DNA of 64,000 bases from Apostichopus japonicus (GCF_037975245.1 NC_092577.1:17250013-17314012); one strand, 5' to 3'; shown: positions 30,167 to 40,813, counted from the first letter of the stretch. Numbers and translations are program-made. The notes: generated by a model not told the origin, from the sequence alone.

Positions 30167-30347
30167 ATTATGTAAATGAGTTATTTACTTCAGCAGTTTC
30201 TGTTCATTATGTAACAAACATTCAATTTGTATTTATTCATTTTTTTTTTTTCTTTAGGGAGTCTTCCACTTTGTTAAGCTTTTAAGCTTTATGGAAGACT
30301 TCCCTCCGCTTTGTACTTCTGTGGAAAAACAAATAAATAAATAAATA
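30167..30347 (+). other. LINE 3' UTR and tail
   Basis: This short, AT-rich trailer has a T-run near 30240-30251, an imperfect hairpin and a terminal (AAAT)n microsatellite. Hairpin plus short 3' repeat resembles the stringent-type L2/CR1-group LINE ends, in which the reverse transcriptase recognises the 3' stem-loop; that comparison is knowledge of the family, not shown here. Confidence 0.75.
30257..30304 (+). other. LINE 3' UTR stem-loop
   Basis: GGGA/TCCC and GTCTTCCA/TGGAAGAC pair with a single-base bulge. A mismatched middle follows, then AAGCTT paired with a second AAGCTT at the tip. The foot is about 26 nt before the (AAAT)n tail, a sensible place for reverse transcriptase recognition. 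Confidence 0.75.
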
Positions 30348-30350
30348 AAT
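30331..30350 (+). repeat. (AAAT)5 microsatellite tail of the LINE
   Basis: Five AAAT units end the element and run straight into the (AT)n of the 5S spacer, so the 3' junction cannot be fixed to the base. AATAAA also occurs within the tail and could act as a polyadenylation signal. Confidence 0.85.
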
Positions 30351-30414
30351 ATATATATTAAATCCACTAATCATAACCTACCAGACAACTAGCCTACATT
30401 TCGCCTCTTGGAAT
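30348..30414 (+). other. Right part of the 5S spacer split by the LINE
   Basis: The spacer resumes in the (AT)n tract and continues through CCACTAATC and the upstream element to the gene at 30415. Nothing of the target appears to be lost. Confidence 0.9.
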
Positions 30415-30533
30415 GTCTACGGCCACATCACGATGACTATACCGGTTCTCGTCCGATCACCGAAGTCAAGCAACGTAGAGCGCAGTCAGTACTTGGATGG
30501 GTGACCGCCTGGGAATACTGGGTGCCGTAGGCT
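30415..30533 (+). rRNA. 5S rRNA, class G
   Basis: 119 nt; first 5S gene after the LINE, with its upstream element intact. 281-nt spacer with small changes (GCCACAAGG, shorter AT run). Confidence 0.95.
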
Positions 30534-30814
30534 TTTATTTTCATAATTGATAACACTATGTTGCCACGACGATGAGAAATTGAAATGGCCTTCATTGTCT
30601 TTCCACAAGGAAAGTGTCTTGCCACAAGGAAAGCGATTTGAAAATCGAATATATTAATAAATACCTCGTTTGTTTTTATATATTAGAATTTTCTAGATAT
30701 ATGTCAAATATAGATTAACATAATATATATTAAATCCATTCATGTATAATTTATATATTAAATCCACTGATCATAACCTACCAGACAAGTAGCCTACATT
30801 TCACCTCTTGGAAT

Positions 30815-30935
30815 GTCTACGGCCATATCACGTTGACTATACCGGTTCTCGTCCGATCACCGAAGTCAAGCAACGTAGAGCGCAGTCAGTACTTGGATGG
30901 GTGACCGCCTGGGGGAATACTGGGTGCCGCAGGCT
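30815..30935 (+). rRNA. 5S rRNA, class C
   Basis: 121 nt; 76-nt spacer. Confidence 0.95.
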
Positions 30936-31011
30936 TTTATTTTCATAATTGATAACACTATGTTGCCACGACGATGAGAAATTGAAATGGCCTACATTGA
31001 CCTCTTGTTAT

Positions 31012-31130
31012 GTCTACGGCCACATCACGTTGACTATACCGGTTCTCGTCCGATCACCGAAGTCAAGCAACGTAGAGCGCAGTCAGTACTTGGATGGGTG
31101 ACCGCCTGGGAATACTGGGTGCCGTAGGCT
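31012..31130 (+). rRNA. 5S rRNA, class D
   Basis: 119 nt; 68-nt spacer. Confidence 0.96.
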
Positions 31131-31198
31131 TTTATTTTCATAATTGATAACACGACGATGATGAGAAATTGAAATGGCCTACATTGACCTCTTGTTAT

Positions 31199-31317
31199 GT
31201 CTACGGCCACATCACGTTGACTATACCGGTTCTCGTCCGATCACCGAAGTCAAGCAACGTAGAGCGCAGTCAGTACTTGGATGGGTGACCGCCTGGGAAT
31301 ACTGGGTGCCGTAGGCT
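31199..31317 (+). rRNA. 5S rRNA, class D
   Basis: 119 nt; 77-nt spacer. Confidence 0.96.
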
Positions 31318-31394
31318 TTTATTTTTTATAATTGATAACACTATGTTGCCACGACGATGAGAAATTGAAATGGCCTACATTGACCGGTTTTTAT

Positions 31395-31513
31395 GTCTAC
31401 GGCCACATCACGTTGACTATACCGGTTCTCGTCCGATCACCGAAGTCAAGCAACGTAGAGCGCAGTCAGTACTTGGATGGGTGACCGCCTGGGAATACTG
31501 GGTGCCGTAGGCT
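31395..31513 (+). rRNA. 5S rRNA, class D
   Basis: 119 nt; 68-nt spacer. Confidence 0.96.
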
Positions 31514-31581
31514 TTTATTTTCATAATTGATAACACGACGATGATGAGAAATTGAAATGGCCTACATTGACCGGTTTTTAT

Positions 31582-31702
31582 GTCTACGGCCACATCACGT
31601 TGACTATACCGGTTCTCGTCCGATCACCGAAGTCAAGCAACGTAGAGCGCAGTCAGTACTTGGATGGGTGACCGCCTGGGGGAATACTGGGTGCCGCAGG
31701 CT
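31582..31702 (+). rRNA. 5S rRNA, class E
   Basis: 121 nt; 283-nt spacer with AAAATACAG. Confidence 0.95.
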
Positions 31703-31985
31703 TTTATTTTCATAATTGATAACACTATGTTGCCACGACGATGAGAAATTGAAATGGCCTTCATTGTCTTTCCACAAGGAAAGTGTCTTGCCACGAGGAA
31801 AGCGATTTGAAAATCGAATATATTAATAAATAACTCGTTTGTTTTTATATATTAGAATTGTCTACATATATATGTAAAATACAGATTAACATAATATATA
31901 TTAAATCCATTCATGTATAATATATATATTAAATCCACTAATCATAACCTACCAGACAACTAGCCTACATTTCGCCTCTTGGAAT

Positions 31986-32106
31986 GTCTACGGCCATATC
32001 ACGTTGACTATACCGGTTCTCGTCCGATCACCGAAGTCAAGCAACGTAGAGCGCAGTCAGTACTTGGATGGGTGACCGCCTGGGGGAATACTGGGTGCCG
32101 CAGGCT
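31986..32106 (+). rRNA. 5S rRNA, class C
   Basis: 121 nt; 76-nt spacer. Confidence 0.95.
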
Positions 32107-32182
32107 TTTATTTTCATAATTGATAACACTATGTTGCCACGACGATGAGAAATTGAAATGGCCTACATTGACCTCTTGTTAT

Positions 32183-32303
32183 GTCTACGGCCACATCACG
32201 TTGACTATACCGGTTCTCGTCCGATCACCGAAGTCAAGCAACGTAGAGCGCAGTCAGTACTTGGATGGGTGACCGCCTGGGGGAATACTGGGTGCCGCAG
32301 GCT
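32183..32303 (+). rRNA. 5S rRNA, class E
   Basis: 121 nt; 76-nt spacer. Confidence 0.95.
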
Positions 32304-32379
32304 TTTATTTTCATAATTGATAACACTATGTTGCCACGACGATGAGAAATTGAAATGGCCTACATTGACCTCTTGTTAT

Positions 32380-32498
32380 GTCTACGGCCACATCACGTTG
32401 ACTATACCGGTTCTCGTCCGATCACCGAAGTCAAGCAACGTAGAGCGCAGTCAGTACTTGGATGGGTGACCGCCTGGGAATACTGGGTGCCGTAGGCT
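32380..32498 (+). rRNA. 5S rRNA, class D
   Basis: 119 nt; 68-nt spacer. First gene of the block matching 17149 onward. Confidence 0.96.
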
Positions 32499-32566
32499 TT
32501 TATTTTCATAATTGATAACACGACGATGATGAGAAATTGAAATGGCCTACATTGACCTCTTGTTAT

Positions 32567-32685
32567 GTCTACGGCCACATCACGTTGACTATACCGGTTC
32601 TCGTCCGATCACCGAAGTCAAGCAACGTAGAGCGCAGTCAGTACTTGGATGGGTGACCGCCTGGGAATACTGGGTGCCGTAGGCT
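32567..32685 (+). rRNA. 5S rRNA, class D
   Basis: 119 nt; 77-nt spacer. Confidence 0.96.
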
Positions 32686-32762
32686 TTTATTTTTTATAAT
32701 TGATAACACTATGTTGCCACGACGATGAGAAATTGAAATGGCCTACATTGACCGGTTTTTAT

Positions 32763-32881
32763 GTCTACGGCCACATCACGTTGACTATACCGGTTCTCGT
32801 CCGATCACCGAAGTCAAGCAACGTAGAGCGCAGTCAGTACTTGGATGGGTGACCGCCTGGGAATACTGGGTGCCGTAGGCT
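32763..32881 (+). rRNA. 5S rRNA, class D
   Basis: 119 nt; 68-nt spacer. Confidence 0.96.
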
Positions 32882-32949
32882 TTTATTTTCATAATTGATA
32901 ACACGACGATGATGAGAAATTGAAATGGCCTACATTGACCGGTTTTTAT

Positions 32950-33070
32950 GTCTACGGCCACATCACGTTGACTATACCGGTTCTCGTCCGATCACCGAAG
33001 TCAAGCAACGTAGAGCGCAGTCAGTACTTGGATGGGTGACCGCCTGGGGGAATACTGGGTGCCGCAGGCT
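32950..33070 (+). rRNA. 5S rRNA, class E
   Basis: 121 nt; 283-nt spacer with AAAATACAG. Confidence 0.95.
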
Positions 33071-33353
33071 TTTATTTTCATAATTGATAACACTATGTTG
33101 CCACGACGATGAGAAATTGAAATGGCCTTCATTGTCTTTCCACAAGGAAAGTGTCTTGCCACGAGGAAAGCGATTTGAAAATCGAATATATTAATAAATA
33201 ACTCGTTTGTTTTTATATATTAGAATTGTCTACATATATATGTAAAATACAGATTAACATAATATATATTAAATCCATTCATGTATAATATATATATTAA
33301 ATCCACTAATCATAACCTACCAGACAACTAGCCTACATTTCGCCTCTTGGAAT

Positions 33354-33472
33354 GTCTACGGCCACATCACGATGACTATACCGGTTCTCGTCCGATCACC
33401 GAAGTCAAGCAACGTAGAGCGCAGTCAGTACTTGGATGGGTGACCGCCTGGGAATACTGGGTGCCGTAGGCT
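33354..33472 (+). rRNA. 5S rRNA, class G
   Basis: 119 nt; 68-nt spacer. Confidence 0.95.
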
Positions 33473-33540
33473 TTTATTTTCATAATTGATAACACGACGA
33501 TGATGAGAAATTGAAATGGTCTACATTGACCTCTTGTTAT

Positions 33541-33659
33541 GTCTACGGCCACATCACGTTGACTATACCGGTTCTCGTCCGATCACCGATGTCAAGCAAC
33601 GTAGAGCGCAGTCAGTACTTGGATGGGTGACCGCCTGGGAATACTGGGTGCCGTAGGCT
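33541..33659 (+). rRNA. 5S rRNA, class K
   Basis: 119 nt; 68-nt spacer. Confidence 0.94.
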
Positions 33660-33727
33660 TTTATTTTCATAATTGATAACACGACGATGATGAGAAATTG
33701 AAATGGCCTACATTGACCTCTTGTTAT

Positions 33728-33848
33728 GTCTACGGCCACATCACGTTGACTATACCGGTTCTCGTCCGATCACCGAAGTCAAGCAACGTAGAGCGCAGTC
33801 AGTACTTGGATGGGTGACCGCCTGGGGGAATACTGGGTGCCGCAGGCT
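33728..33848 (+). rRNA. 5S rRNA, class E
   Basis: 121 nt; 283-nt spacer with ATTCGAAT. Confidence 0.95.
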
Positions 33849-34131
33849 TTTATTTTCATAATTGATAACACTATGTTGCCACGACGATGAGAAATTGAAA
33901 TGGCCTTCATTGTCTTTCCACAAGGAAAGTGTCTTGCCACGAGGAAAGCGATTTGAAAATCGAATATATTAATAAATAACTCGTTTGTTTTTATATATTC
34001 GAATTTTCTACATATAGATGTAAAATATAGATTAACATAATATATATTAAATCCATTCATGTATAATATATATATTAAATCCACTAATCATAACCTACCA
34101 GACAACTAGCCTACATTTCGCCTCTTGGAAT

Positions 34132-34250
34132 GTCTACGGCCACATCACGATGACTATACCGGTTCTCGTCCGATCACCGAAGTCAAGCAACGTAGAGCGC
34201 AGTCAGTACTTGGATGGGTGACCGCCTGGGAATACTGGGTGCCGTAGGCT
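34132..34250 (+). rRNA. 5S rRNA, class G
   Basis: 119 nt; 283-nt spacer. Confidence 0.95.
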
Positions 34251-34533
34251 TTTATTTTCATAATTGATAACACTATGTTGCCACGACGATGAGAAATTGA
34301 AATGGCCTTCATTGTCTTTCCACAAGGAAAGTGTCTTGCCACGAGGAAAGCGATTTGAAAATCGAATATATTAATAAATACCTCGTTTGTTTTTATATAT
34401 TAGAATTTTCTAGATATATATGTAAAATATAGATTAACATAATATATATTAAATCCATTCATGTATAATATATATATTAAATCCACTGATCATAACCTAC
34501 CAGACAAGTAGCCTACATTTCACCTCTTGGAAT

Positions 34534-34652
34534 GTCTACGGCCATATCACGTTGACTATACCGGTTCTCGTCCGATCACCGAAGTCAAGCAACGTAGAGC
34601 GCAGTCAGTACTTGGATGGGTGACCGCCTGGGAATACTGGGTGCCGTAGGCT
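34534..34652 (+). rRNA. 5S rRNA, class L
   Basis: 119 nt; 76-nt spacer of class C type. Marks the change to the 1590-bp-type array. Confidence 0.95.
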
Positions 34653-34728
34653 TTTATTTTCATAATTGATAACACTATGTTGCCACGACGATGAGAAATT
34701 GAAATGGCCTACATTGACCTCTTGTTAT

Positions 34729-34849
34729 GTCTACGGCCACATCACGTTGACTATACCGGTTCTCGTCCGATCACCGAAGTCAAGCAACGTAGAGCGCAGT
34801 CAGTACTTGGATGGGTGACCGCCTGGGGGAATACTGGGTGCCGCAGGCT
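34729..34849 (+). rRNA. 5S rRNA, class E
   Basis: 121 nt; 76-nt spacer. Confidence 0.95.
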
Positions 34850-34925
34850 TTTATTTTCATAATTGATAACACTATGTTGCCACGACGATGAGAAATTGAA
34901 ATGGCCTACATTGACCTCTTGTTAT

Positions 34926-35046
34926 GTCTACGGCCACATCACGTTGACTATACCGGTTCTCGTCCGATCACCGAAGTCAAGCAACGTAGAGCGCAGTCAG
35001 TACTTGGATGGGTGACCGCCTGGGGGAATACTGGGTGCCGCAGGCT
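34926..35046 (+). rRNA. 5S rRNA, class E
   Basis: 121 nt; 281-nt spacer. Confidence 0.95.
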
Positions 35047-35327
35047 TTTATTTTCATAATTGATAACACTATGTTGCCACGACGATGACAAATTGAAATG
35101 GCCTTCATCGTCTTTCCACAAGGAAAGTGTCTTGCCACGAGGAAAGCGATTTGAAAATCGAATATATTAATAAATAACTCGTTTGTTTTTATATATTAGA
35201 ATTGTCTACATATATATGTAAAATATAGATTAACATAATATATATTAAATCCATTCATGTATAATATATATTAAATCCACTGATCATAACCTACCAGACA
35301 ACTAGCCTACATTTCGCCTCTTGGAAT

Positions 35328-35446
35328 GTCTACGGCCATATCACGTTGACTATACCGGTTCTCGTCCGATCACCGAAGTCAAGCAACGTAGAGCGCAGTC
35401 AGTACTTGGATGGGTGACCGCCTGGGAATACTGGGTGCCGCAGGCT
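35328..35446 (+). rRNA. 5S rRNA, class A
   Basis: 119 nt; 283-nt spacer. Confidence 0.95.
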
Positions 35447-35729
35447 TTTATTTTCATAATTGATAACACTATGTTGCCACGACGATGAGAAATTGAAATG
35501 GCCTTCATTGTCTTTCCACAAGGAAAGTGTCTTGCCACGAGGAAAGCGATTTGAAAATCGAATATATTAATAAATACCTCGTTTGTTTTTATATATTAGA
35601 ATTTTCTAGATATATATGTCAAATATAGATTAACATAATATATATTAAATCCATTCATGTATAATATATATATTAAATCCACTGATCATAACCTACCAGA
35701 CAAGTAGCCTACATTTCACCTCTTGGAAT

Positions 35730-35850
35730 GTCTACGGCCATATCACGTTGACTATACCGGTTCTCGTCCGATCACCGAAGTCAAGCAACGTAGAGCGCAG
35801 TCAGTACTTGGATGGGTGACCGCCTGGGGGAATACTGGGTGCCGCAGGCT
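35730..35850 (+). rRNA. 5S rRNA, class C
   Basis: 121 nt; 76-nt spacer. Confidence 0.95.
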
Positions 35851-35926
35851 TTTATTTTCATAATTGATAACACTATGTTGCCACGACGATGAGAAATTGA
35901 AATGGCCTACATTGACCTCTTGTTAT

Positions 35927-36047
35927 GTCTACGGCCACATCACGTTGACTATACCGGTTCTCGTCCGATCACCGAAGTCAAGCAACGTAGAGCGCAGTCA
36001 GTACTTGGATGGGTGACCGCCTGGGGGAATACTGGGTGCCGCAGGCT
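35927..36047 (+). rRNA. 5S rRNA, class E
   Basis: 121 nt; 76-nt spacer. Confidence 0.95.
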
Positions 36048-36123
36048 TTTATTTTCATAATTGATAACACTATGTTGCCACGACGATGAGAAATTGAAAT
36101 GGCCTACATTGACCTCTTGTTAT

Positions 36124-36242
36124 GTCTACGGCCACATCACGTTGACTATACCGGTTCTCGTCCGATCACCGAAGTCAAGCAACGTAGAGCGCAGTCAGTA
36201 CTTGGATGGGTGACCGCCTGGGAATACTGGGTGCCGTAGGCT
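36124..36242 (+). rRNA. 5S rRNA, class D
   Basis: 119 nt; 68-nt spacer. Confidence 0.96.
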
Positions 36243-36310
36243 TTTATTTTCATAATTGATAACACGACGATGATGAGAAATTGAAATGGCCTTCATTGAC
36301 CGGTTTTTAT

Positions 36311-36431
36311 GTCTACGGCCACATCACGTTGACTATACCGGTTCTCGTCCGATCACCGAAGTCAAGCAACGTAGAGCGCAGTCAGTACTTGGATGGGTGA
36401 CCGCCTGGGGGAATACTGGGTGCCGCAGGCT
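36311..36431 (+). rRNA. 5S rRNA, class E
   Basis: 121 nt; 281-nt spacer. Confidence 0.95.
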
Positions 36432-36712
36432 TTTATTTTCATAATTGATAACACTATGTTGCCACGACGATGACAAATTGAAATGGCCTTCATCGTCTTT
36501 CCACAAGGAAAGTGTCTTGCCACGAGGAAAGCGATTTGAAAATCGAATATATTAATAAATAACTCGTTTGTTTTTATATATTAGAATTGTCTACATATAT
36601 ATGTAAAATATAGATTAACATAATATATATTAAATCCATTCATGTATAATATATATTAAATCCACTGATCATAACCTACCAGACAACTAGCCTACATTTC
36701 GCCTCTTGGAAT

Positions 36713-36831
36713 GTCTACGGCCATTTCACGTTGACTATACCGGTTCTCGTCCGATCACCGAAGTCAAGCAACGTAGAGCGCAGTCAGTACTTGGATGGGT
36801 GACCGCCTGGGAATACTGGGTGCCGCAGGCT
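36713..36831 (+). rRNA. 5S rRNA, class A with unique SNP
   Basis: 119 nt; CCATTTCACG instead of CCATATCACG, the only copy with this change. 281-nt spacer. Confidence 0.95.
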
Positions 36832-37112
36832 TTTATTTTCATAATTGATAACACTATGTTGCCACGACGATGACAAATTGAAATGGCCTTCAATGTCTTT
36901 CCACAAGGAAAGTGTCTTGCCACGAGGAAAGCGATTTGAAAATCGAATATATTAATAAATACCTCGTTTGTTTTTATATATTAGAATTTTCTAGATATAT
37001 ATGTCAAATATAGATTAACATAATATATATTAAATCCATTCATGTATAATATATATTAAATCCACTGATCATAACCTACCAGACAACTAGCCTACATTTC
37101 GCCTCTTGGAAT

Positions 37113-37233
37113 GTCTACGGCCACATCACGATGACTATACCGGTTCTCGTCCGATCACCGAAGTCAAGCAACGTAGAGCGCAGTCAGTACTTGGATGGGT
37201 GACCGCCTGGGGGAATACTGGGTGCCGCAGGCT
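37113..37233 (+). rRNA. 5S rRNA, class B
   Basis: 121 nt; 283-nt spacer. Confidence 0.95.
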
Positions 37234-37516
37234 TTTATTTTCATAATTGATAACACTATGTTGCCACGACGATGAGAAATTGAAATGGCCTTCATTGTCT
37301 TTCCACAAGGAAAGTGTCTTGCCACGAGGAAAGCGATTTGAAAATCGAATATATTAATAAATACCTCGTTTGTTTTTATATATTAGAATTTTCTAGATAT
37401 ATATGTCAAATATAGATTAACATAATATATATTAAATCCATTCATGTATAATATATATATTAAATCCACTGATCATAACCTACCAGACAAGTAGCCTACA
37501 TTTCACCTCTTGGAAT

Positions 37517-37637
37517 GTCTACGGCCATATCACGTTGACTATACCGGTTCTCGTCCGATCACCGAAGTCAAGCAACGTAGAGCGCAGTCAGTACTTGGAT
37601 GGGTGACCGCCTGGGGGAATACTGGGTGCCGCAGGCT
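37517..37637 (+). rRNA. 5S rRNA, class C
   Basis: 121 nt; 76-nt spacer. Confidence 0.95.
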
Positions 37638-37713
37638 TTTATTTTCATAATTGATAACACTATGTTGCCACGACGATGAGAAATTGAAATGGCCTACATT
37701 GACCTCTTGTTAT

Positions 37714-37832
37714 GTCTACGGCCACATCACGTTGACTATACCGGTTCTCGTCCGATCACCGAAGTCAAGCAACGTAGAGCGCAGTCAGTACTTGGATGGG
37801 TGACCGCCTGGGAATACTGGGTGCCGTAGGCT
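37714..37832 (+). rRNA. 5S rRNA, class D
   Basis: 119 nt; 68-nt spacer. Confidence 0.96.
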
Positions 37833-37900
37833 TTTATTTTCATAATTGATAACACGACGATGATGAGAAATTGAAATGGCCTTCATTGACCGGTTTTTAT

Positions 37901-38021
37901 GTCTACGGCCACATCACGTTGACTATACCGGTTCTCGTCCGATCACCGAAGTCAAGCAACGTAGAGCGCAGTCAGTACTTGGATGGGTGACCGCCTGGGG
38001 GAATACTGGGTGCCGCAGGCT
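37901..38021 (+). rRNA. 5S rRNA, class E
   Basis: 121 nt; 281-nt spacer. Collinear with the gene at 113. Confidence 0.95.
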
Positions 38022-38302
38022 TTTATTTTCATAATTGATAACACTATGTTGCCACGACGATGACAAATTGAAATGGCCTTCATCGTCTTTCCACAAGGAA
38101 AGTGTCTTGCCACGAGGAAAGCGATTTGAAAATCGAATATATTAATAAATAACTCGTTTGTTTTTATATATTAGAATTGTCTACATATATATGTAAAATA
38201 TAGATTAACATAATATATATTAAATCCATTCATGTATAATATATATTAAATCCACTGATCATAACCTACCAGACAACTAGCCTACATTTCGCCTCTTGGA
38301 AT

Positions 38303-38421
38303 GTCTACGGCCATATCACGTTGACTATACCGGTTCTCGTCCGATCACCGAAGTCAAGCAACGTAGAGCGCAGTCAGTACTTGGATGGGTGACCGCCTGG
38401 GAATACTGGGTGCCGCAGGCT
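38303..38421 (+). rRNA. 5S rRNA, class A
   Basis: 119 nt; 281-nt spacer. Confidence 0.95.
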
Positions 38422-38702
38422 TTTATTTTCATAATTGATAACACTATGTTGCCACGACGATGACAAATTGAAATGGCCTTCAATGTCTTTCCACAAGGAA
38501 AGTGTCTTGCCACGAGGAAAGCGATTTGAAAATCGAATATATTAATAAATACCTCGTTTGTTTTTATATATTAGAATTTTCTAGATATATATGTAAAATA
38601 TAGATTAACATAATATATATTAAATCCATTCATGTATAATATATATTAAATCCACTGATCATAACCTACCAGACAACTAGCCTACATTTCGCCTCTTGGA
38701 AT

Positions 38703-38823
38703 GTCTACGGCCACATCACGATGACTATACCGGTTCTCGTCCGATCACCGAAGTCAAGCAACGTAGAGCGCAGTCAGTACTTGGATGGGTGACCGCCTGG
38801 GGGAATACTGGGTGCCGCAGGCT
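38703..38823 (+). rRNA. 5S rRNA, class B
   Basis: 121 nt; 283-nt spacer. Confidence 0.95.
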
Positions 38824-39106
38824 TTTATTTTCATAATTGATAACACTATGTTGCCACGACGATGAGAAATTGAAATGGCCTTCATTGTCTTTCCACAAGG
38901 AAAGTGTCTTGCCACGAGGAAAGCGATTTGAAAATCGAATATATTAATAAATACCTCGTTTGTTTTTATATATTAGAATTTTCTAGATATATATGTCAAA
39001 TATAGATTAACATAATATATATTAAATCCATTCATGTATAATATATATATTAAATCCACTGATCATAACCTACCAGACAAGTAGCCTACATTTCACCTCT
39101 TGGAAT

Positions 39107-39227
39107 GTCTACGGCCATATCACGTTGACTATACCGGTTCTCGTCCGATCACCGAAGTCAAGCAACGTAGAGCGCAGTCAGTACTTGGATGGGTGACCGC
39201 CTGGGGGAATACTGGGTGCCGCAGGCT
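39107..39227 (+). rRNA. 5S rRNA, class C
   Basis: 121 nt; 76-nt spacer. Confidence 0.95.
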
Positions 39228-39303
39228 TTTATTTTCATAATTGATAACACTATGTTGCCACGACGATGAGAAATTGAAATGGCCTACATTGACCTCTTGT
39301 TAT

Positions 39304-39422
39304 GTCTACGGCCACATCACGTTGACTATACCGGTTCTCGTCCGATCACCGAAGTCAAGCAACGTAGAGCGCAGTCAGTACTTGGATGGGTGACCGCCTG
39401 GGAATACTGGGTGCCGTAGGCT
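39304..39422 (+). rRNA. 5S rRNA, class D
   Basis: 119 nt; 68-nt spacer. Confidence 0.96.
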
Positions 39423-39490
39423 TTTATTTTCATAATTGATAACACGACGATGATGAGAAATTGAAATGGCCTACATTGACCGGTTTTTAT

Positions 39491-39611
39491 GTCTACGGCC
39501 ACATCACGTTGACTATACCGGTTCTCGTCCGATCACCGAAGTCAAGCAACGTAGAGCGCAGTCAGTACTTGGATGGGTGACCGCCTGGGGGAATACTGGG
39601 TGCCGCAGGCT
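39491..39611 (+). rRNA. 5S rRNA, class E
   Basis: 121 nt; 281-nt spacer. Confidence 0.95.
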
Positions 39612-39892
39612 TTTATTTTCATAATTGATAACACTATGTTGCCACGACGATGACAAATTGAAATGGCCTTCATCGTCTTTCCACAAGGAAAGTGTCTTGC
39701 CACGAGGAAAGCGATTTGAAAATCGAATATATTAATAAATAACTCGTTTGTTTTTATATATTAGAATTGTCTACATATATATGTAAAATATAGATTAACA
39801 TAATATATATTAAATCCATTCATGTATAATATATATTAAATCCACTGATCATAACCTACCAGACAACTAGCCTACATTTCGCCTCTTGGAAT

Positions 39893-40011
39893 GTCTACGG
39901 CCATATCACGTTGACTATACCGGTTCTCGTCCGATCACCGAAGTCAAGCAACGTAGAGCGCAGTCAGTACTTGGATGGGTGACCGCCTGGGAATACTGGG
40001 TGCCGCAGGCT
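39893..40011 (+). rRNA. 5S rRNA, class A
   Basis: 119 nt; 281-nt spacer. Confidence 0.95.
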
Positions 40012-40292
40012 TTTATTTTCATAATTGATAACACTATGTTGCCACGACGATGACAAATTGAAATGGCCTTCAATGTCTTTCCACAAGGAAAGTGTCTTGC
40101 CACGAGGAAAGCGATTTGAAAATCGAATATATTAATAAATACCTCGTTTGTTTTTATATATTAGAATTTTCTAGATATATATGTAAAATATAGATTAACA
40201 TAATATATATTAAATCCATTCATGTATAATATATATTAAATCCACTGATCATAACCTACCAGACAACTAGCCTACATTTCGCCTCTTGGAAT

Positions 40293-40413
40293 GTCTACGG
40301 CCACATCACGATGACTATACCGGTTCTCGTCCGATCACCGAAGTCAAGCAACGTAGAGCGCAGTCAGTACTTGGATGGGTGACCGCCTGGGGGAATACTG
40401 GGTGCCGCAGGCT
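40293..40413 (+). rRNA. 5S rRNA, class B
   Basis: 121 nt; 281-nt spacer with GACAAATT, like the gene at 2505. Confidence 0.95.
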
Positions 40414-40694
40414 TTTATTTTCATAATTGATAACACTATGTTGCCACGACGATGACAAATTGAAATGGCCTTCAATGTCTTTCCACAAGGAAAGTGTCTT
40501 GCCACGAGGAAAGCGATTTGAAAATCGAATATATTAATAAATACCTCGTTTGTTTTTATATATTAGAATTTTCTAGATATATATGTAAAATATAGATTAA
40601 CATAATATATATTAAATCCATTCATGTATAATATATATTAAATCCACTGATCATAACCTACCAGACAACTAGCCTACATTTCGCCTCTTGGAAT

Positions 40695-40813
40695 GTCTAC
40701 GGCCACATCACGTTGACTATACCGGTTCTCGTCCGATCACCGAAGTCAAGCAACGTAGAGCGCAGTCAGTACTTGGATGGGTGACCGCCTGGGAATACTG
40801 GGTGCCGTAGGCT
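40695..40813 (+). rRNA. 5S rRNA, class D
   Basis: 119 nt; 77-nt spacer. Confidence 0.96.

Larger units (their letters stand above)
25754..30347 (+). mobile_element. Full-length non-LTR retrotransposon (LINE), CR1/L2/Jockey-like, inserted in a 5S spacer
   Basis: The roughly 4.6-kb element interrupts the (AT)n tract of a long 5S spacer about 223 nt after the gene at 25412. The spacer resumes intact beyond it. Order of parts: GTCGTGG and decamer repeats, 5' UTR, ORF1 with zinc knuckles, overlapping ORF2 with endonuclease and reverse transcriptase, a short 3' UTR with a hairpin, and an (AAAT)n tail. No LTR, integrase or RNase H is seen. AATATAT is present at both edges (25747-25753 and 30348-30354) and may be the target-site duplication, but the AT-rich target makes the exact edges uncertain by several bases. 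Clade placement rests on general motif style and is moderate; an L2/Daphne-like or other Jockey-group family is possible. Confidence 0.93.
36311..39490 (+). repeat. Two tandem 1590-bp units, E-A-B-C-D
   Basis: Gene starts are 36311, 36713, 37113, 37517 and 37714, then the same series plus 1590. The first A gene has a unique A-to-T change near nt 13. Confidence 0.93.

Noticed and set aside
25754-30347. LTR retrotransposon or endogenous retrovirus
   Set aside because: No long terminal repeats, protease, integrase or RNase H; the endonuclease and LINE-type reverse transcriptase with a microsatellite tail define a non-LTR element.
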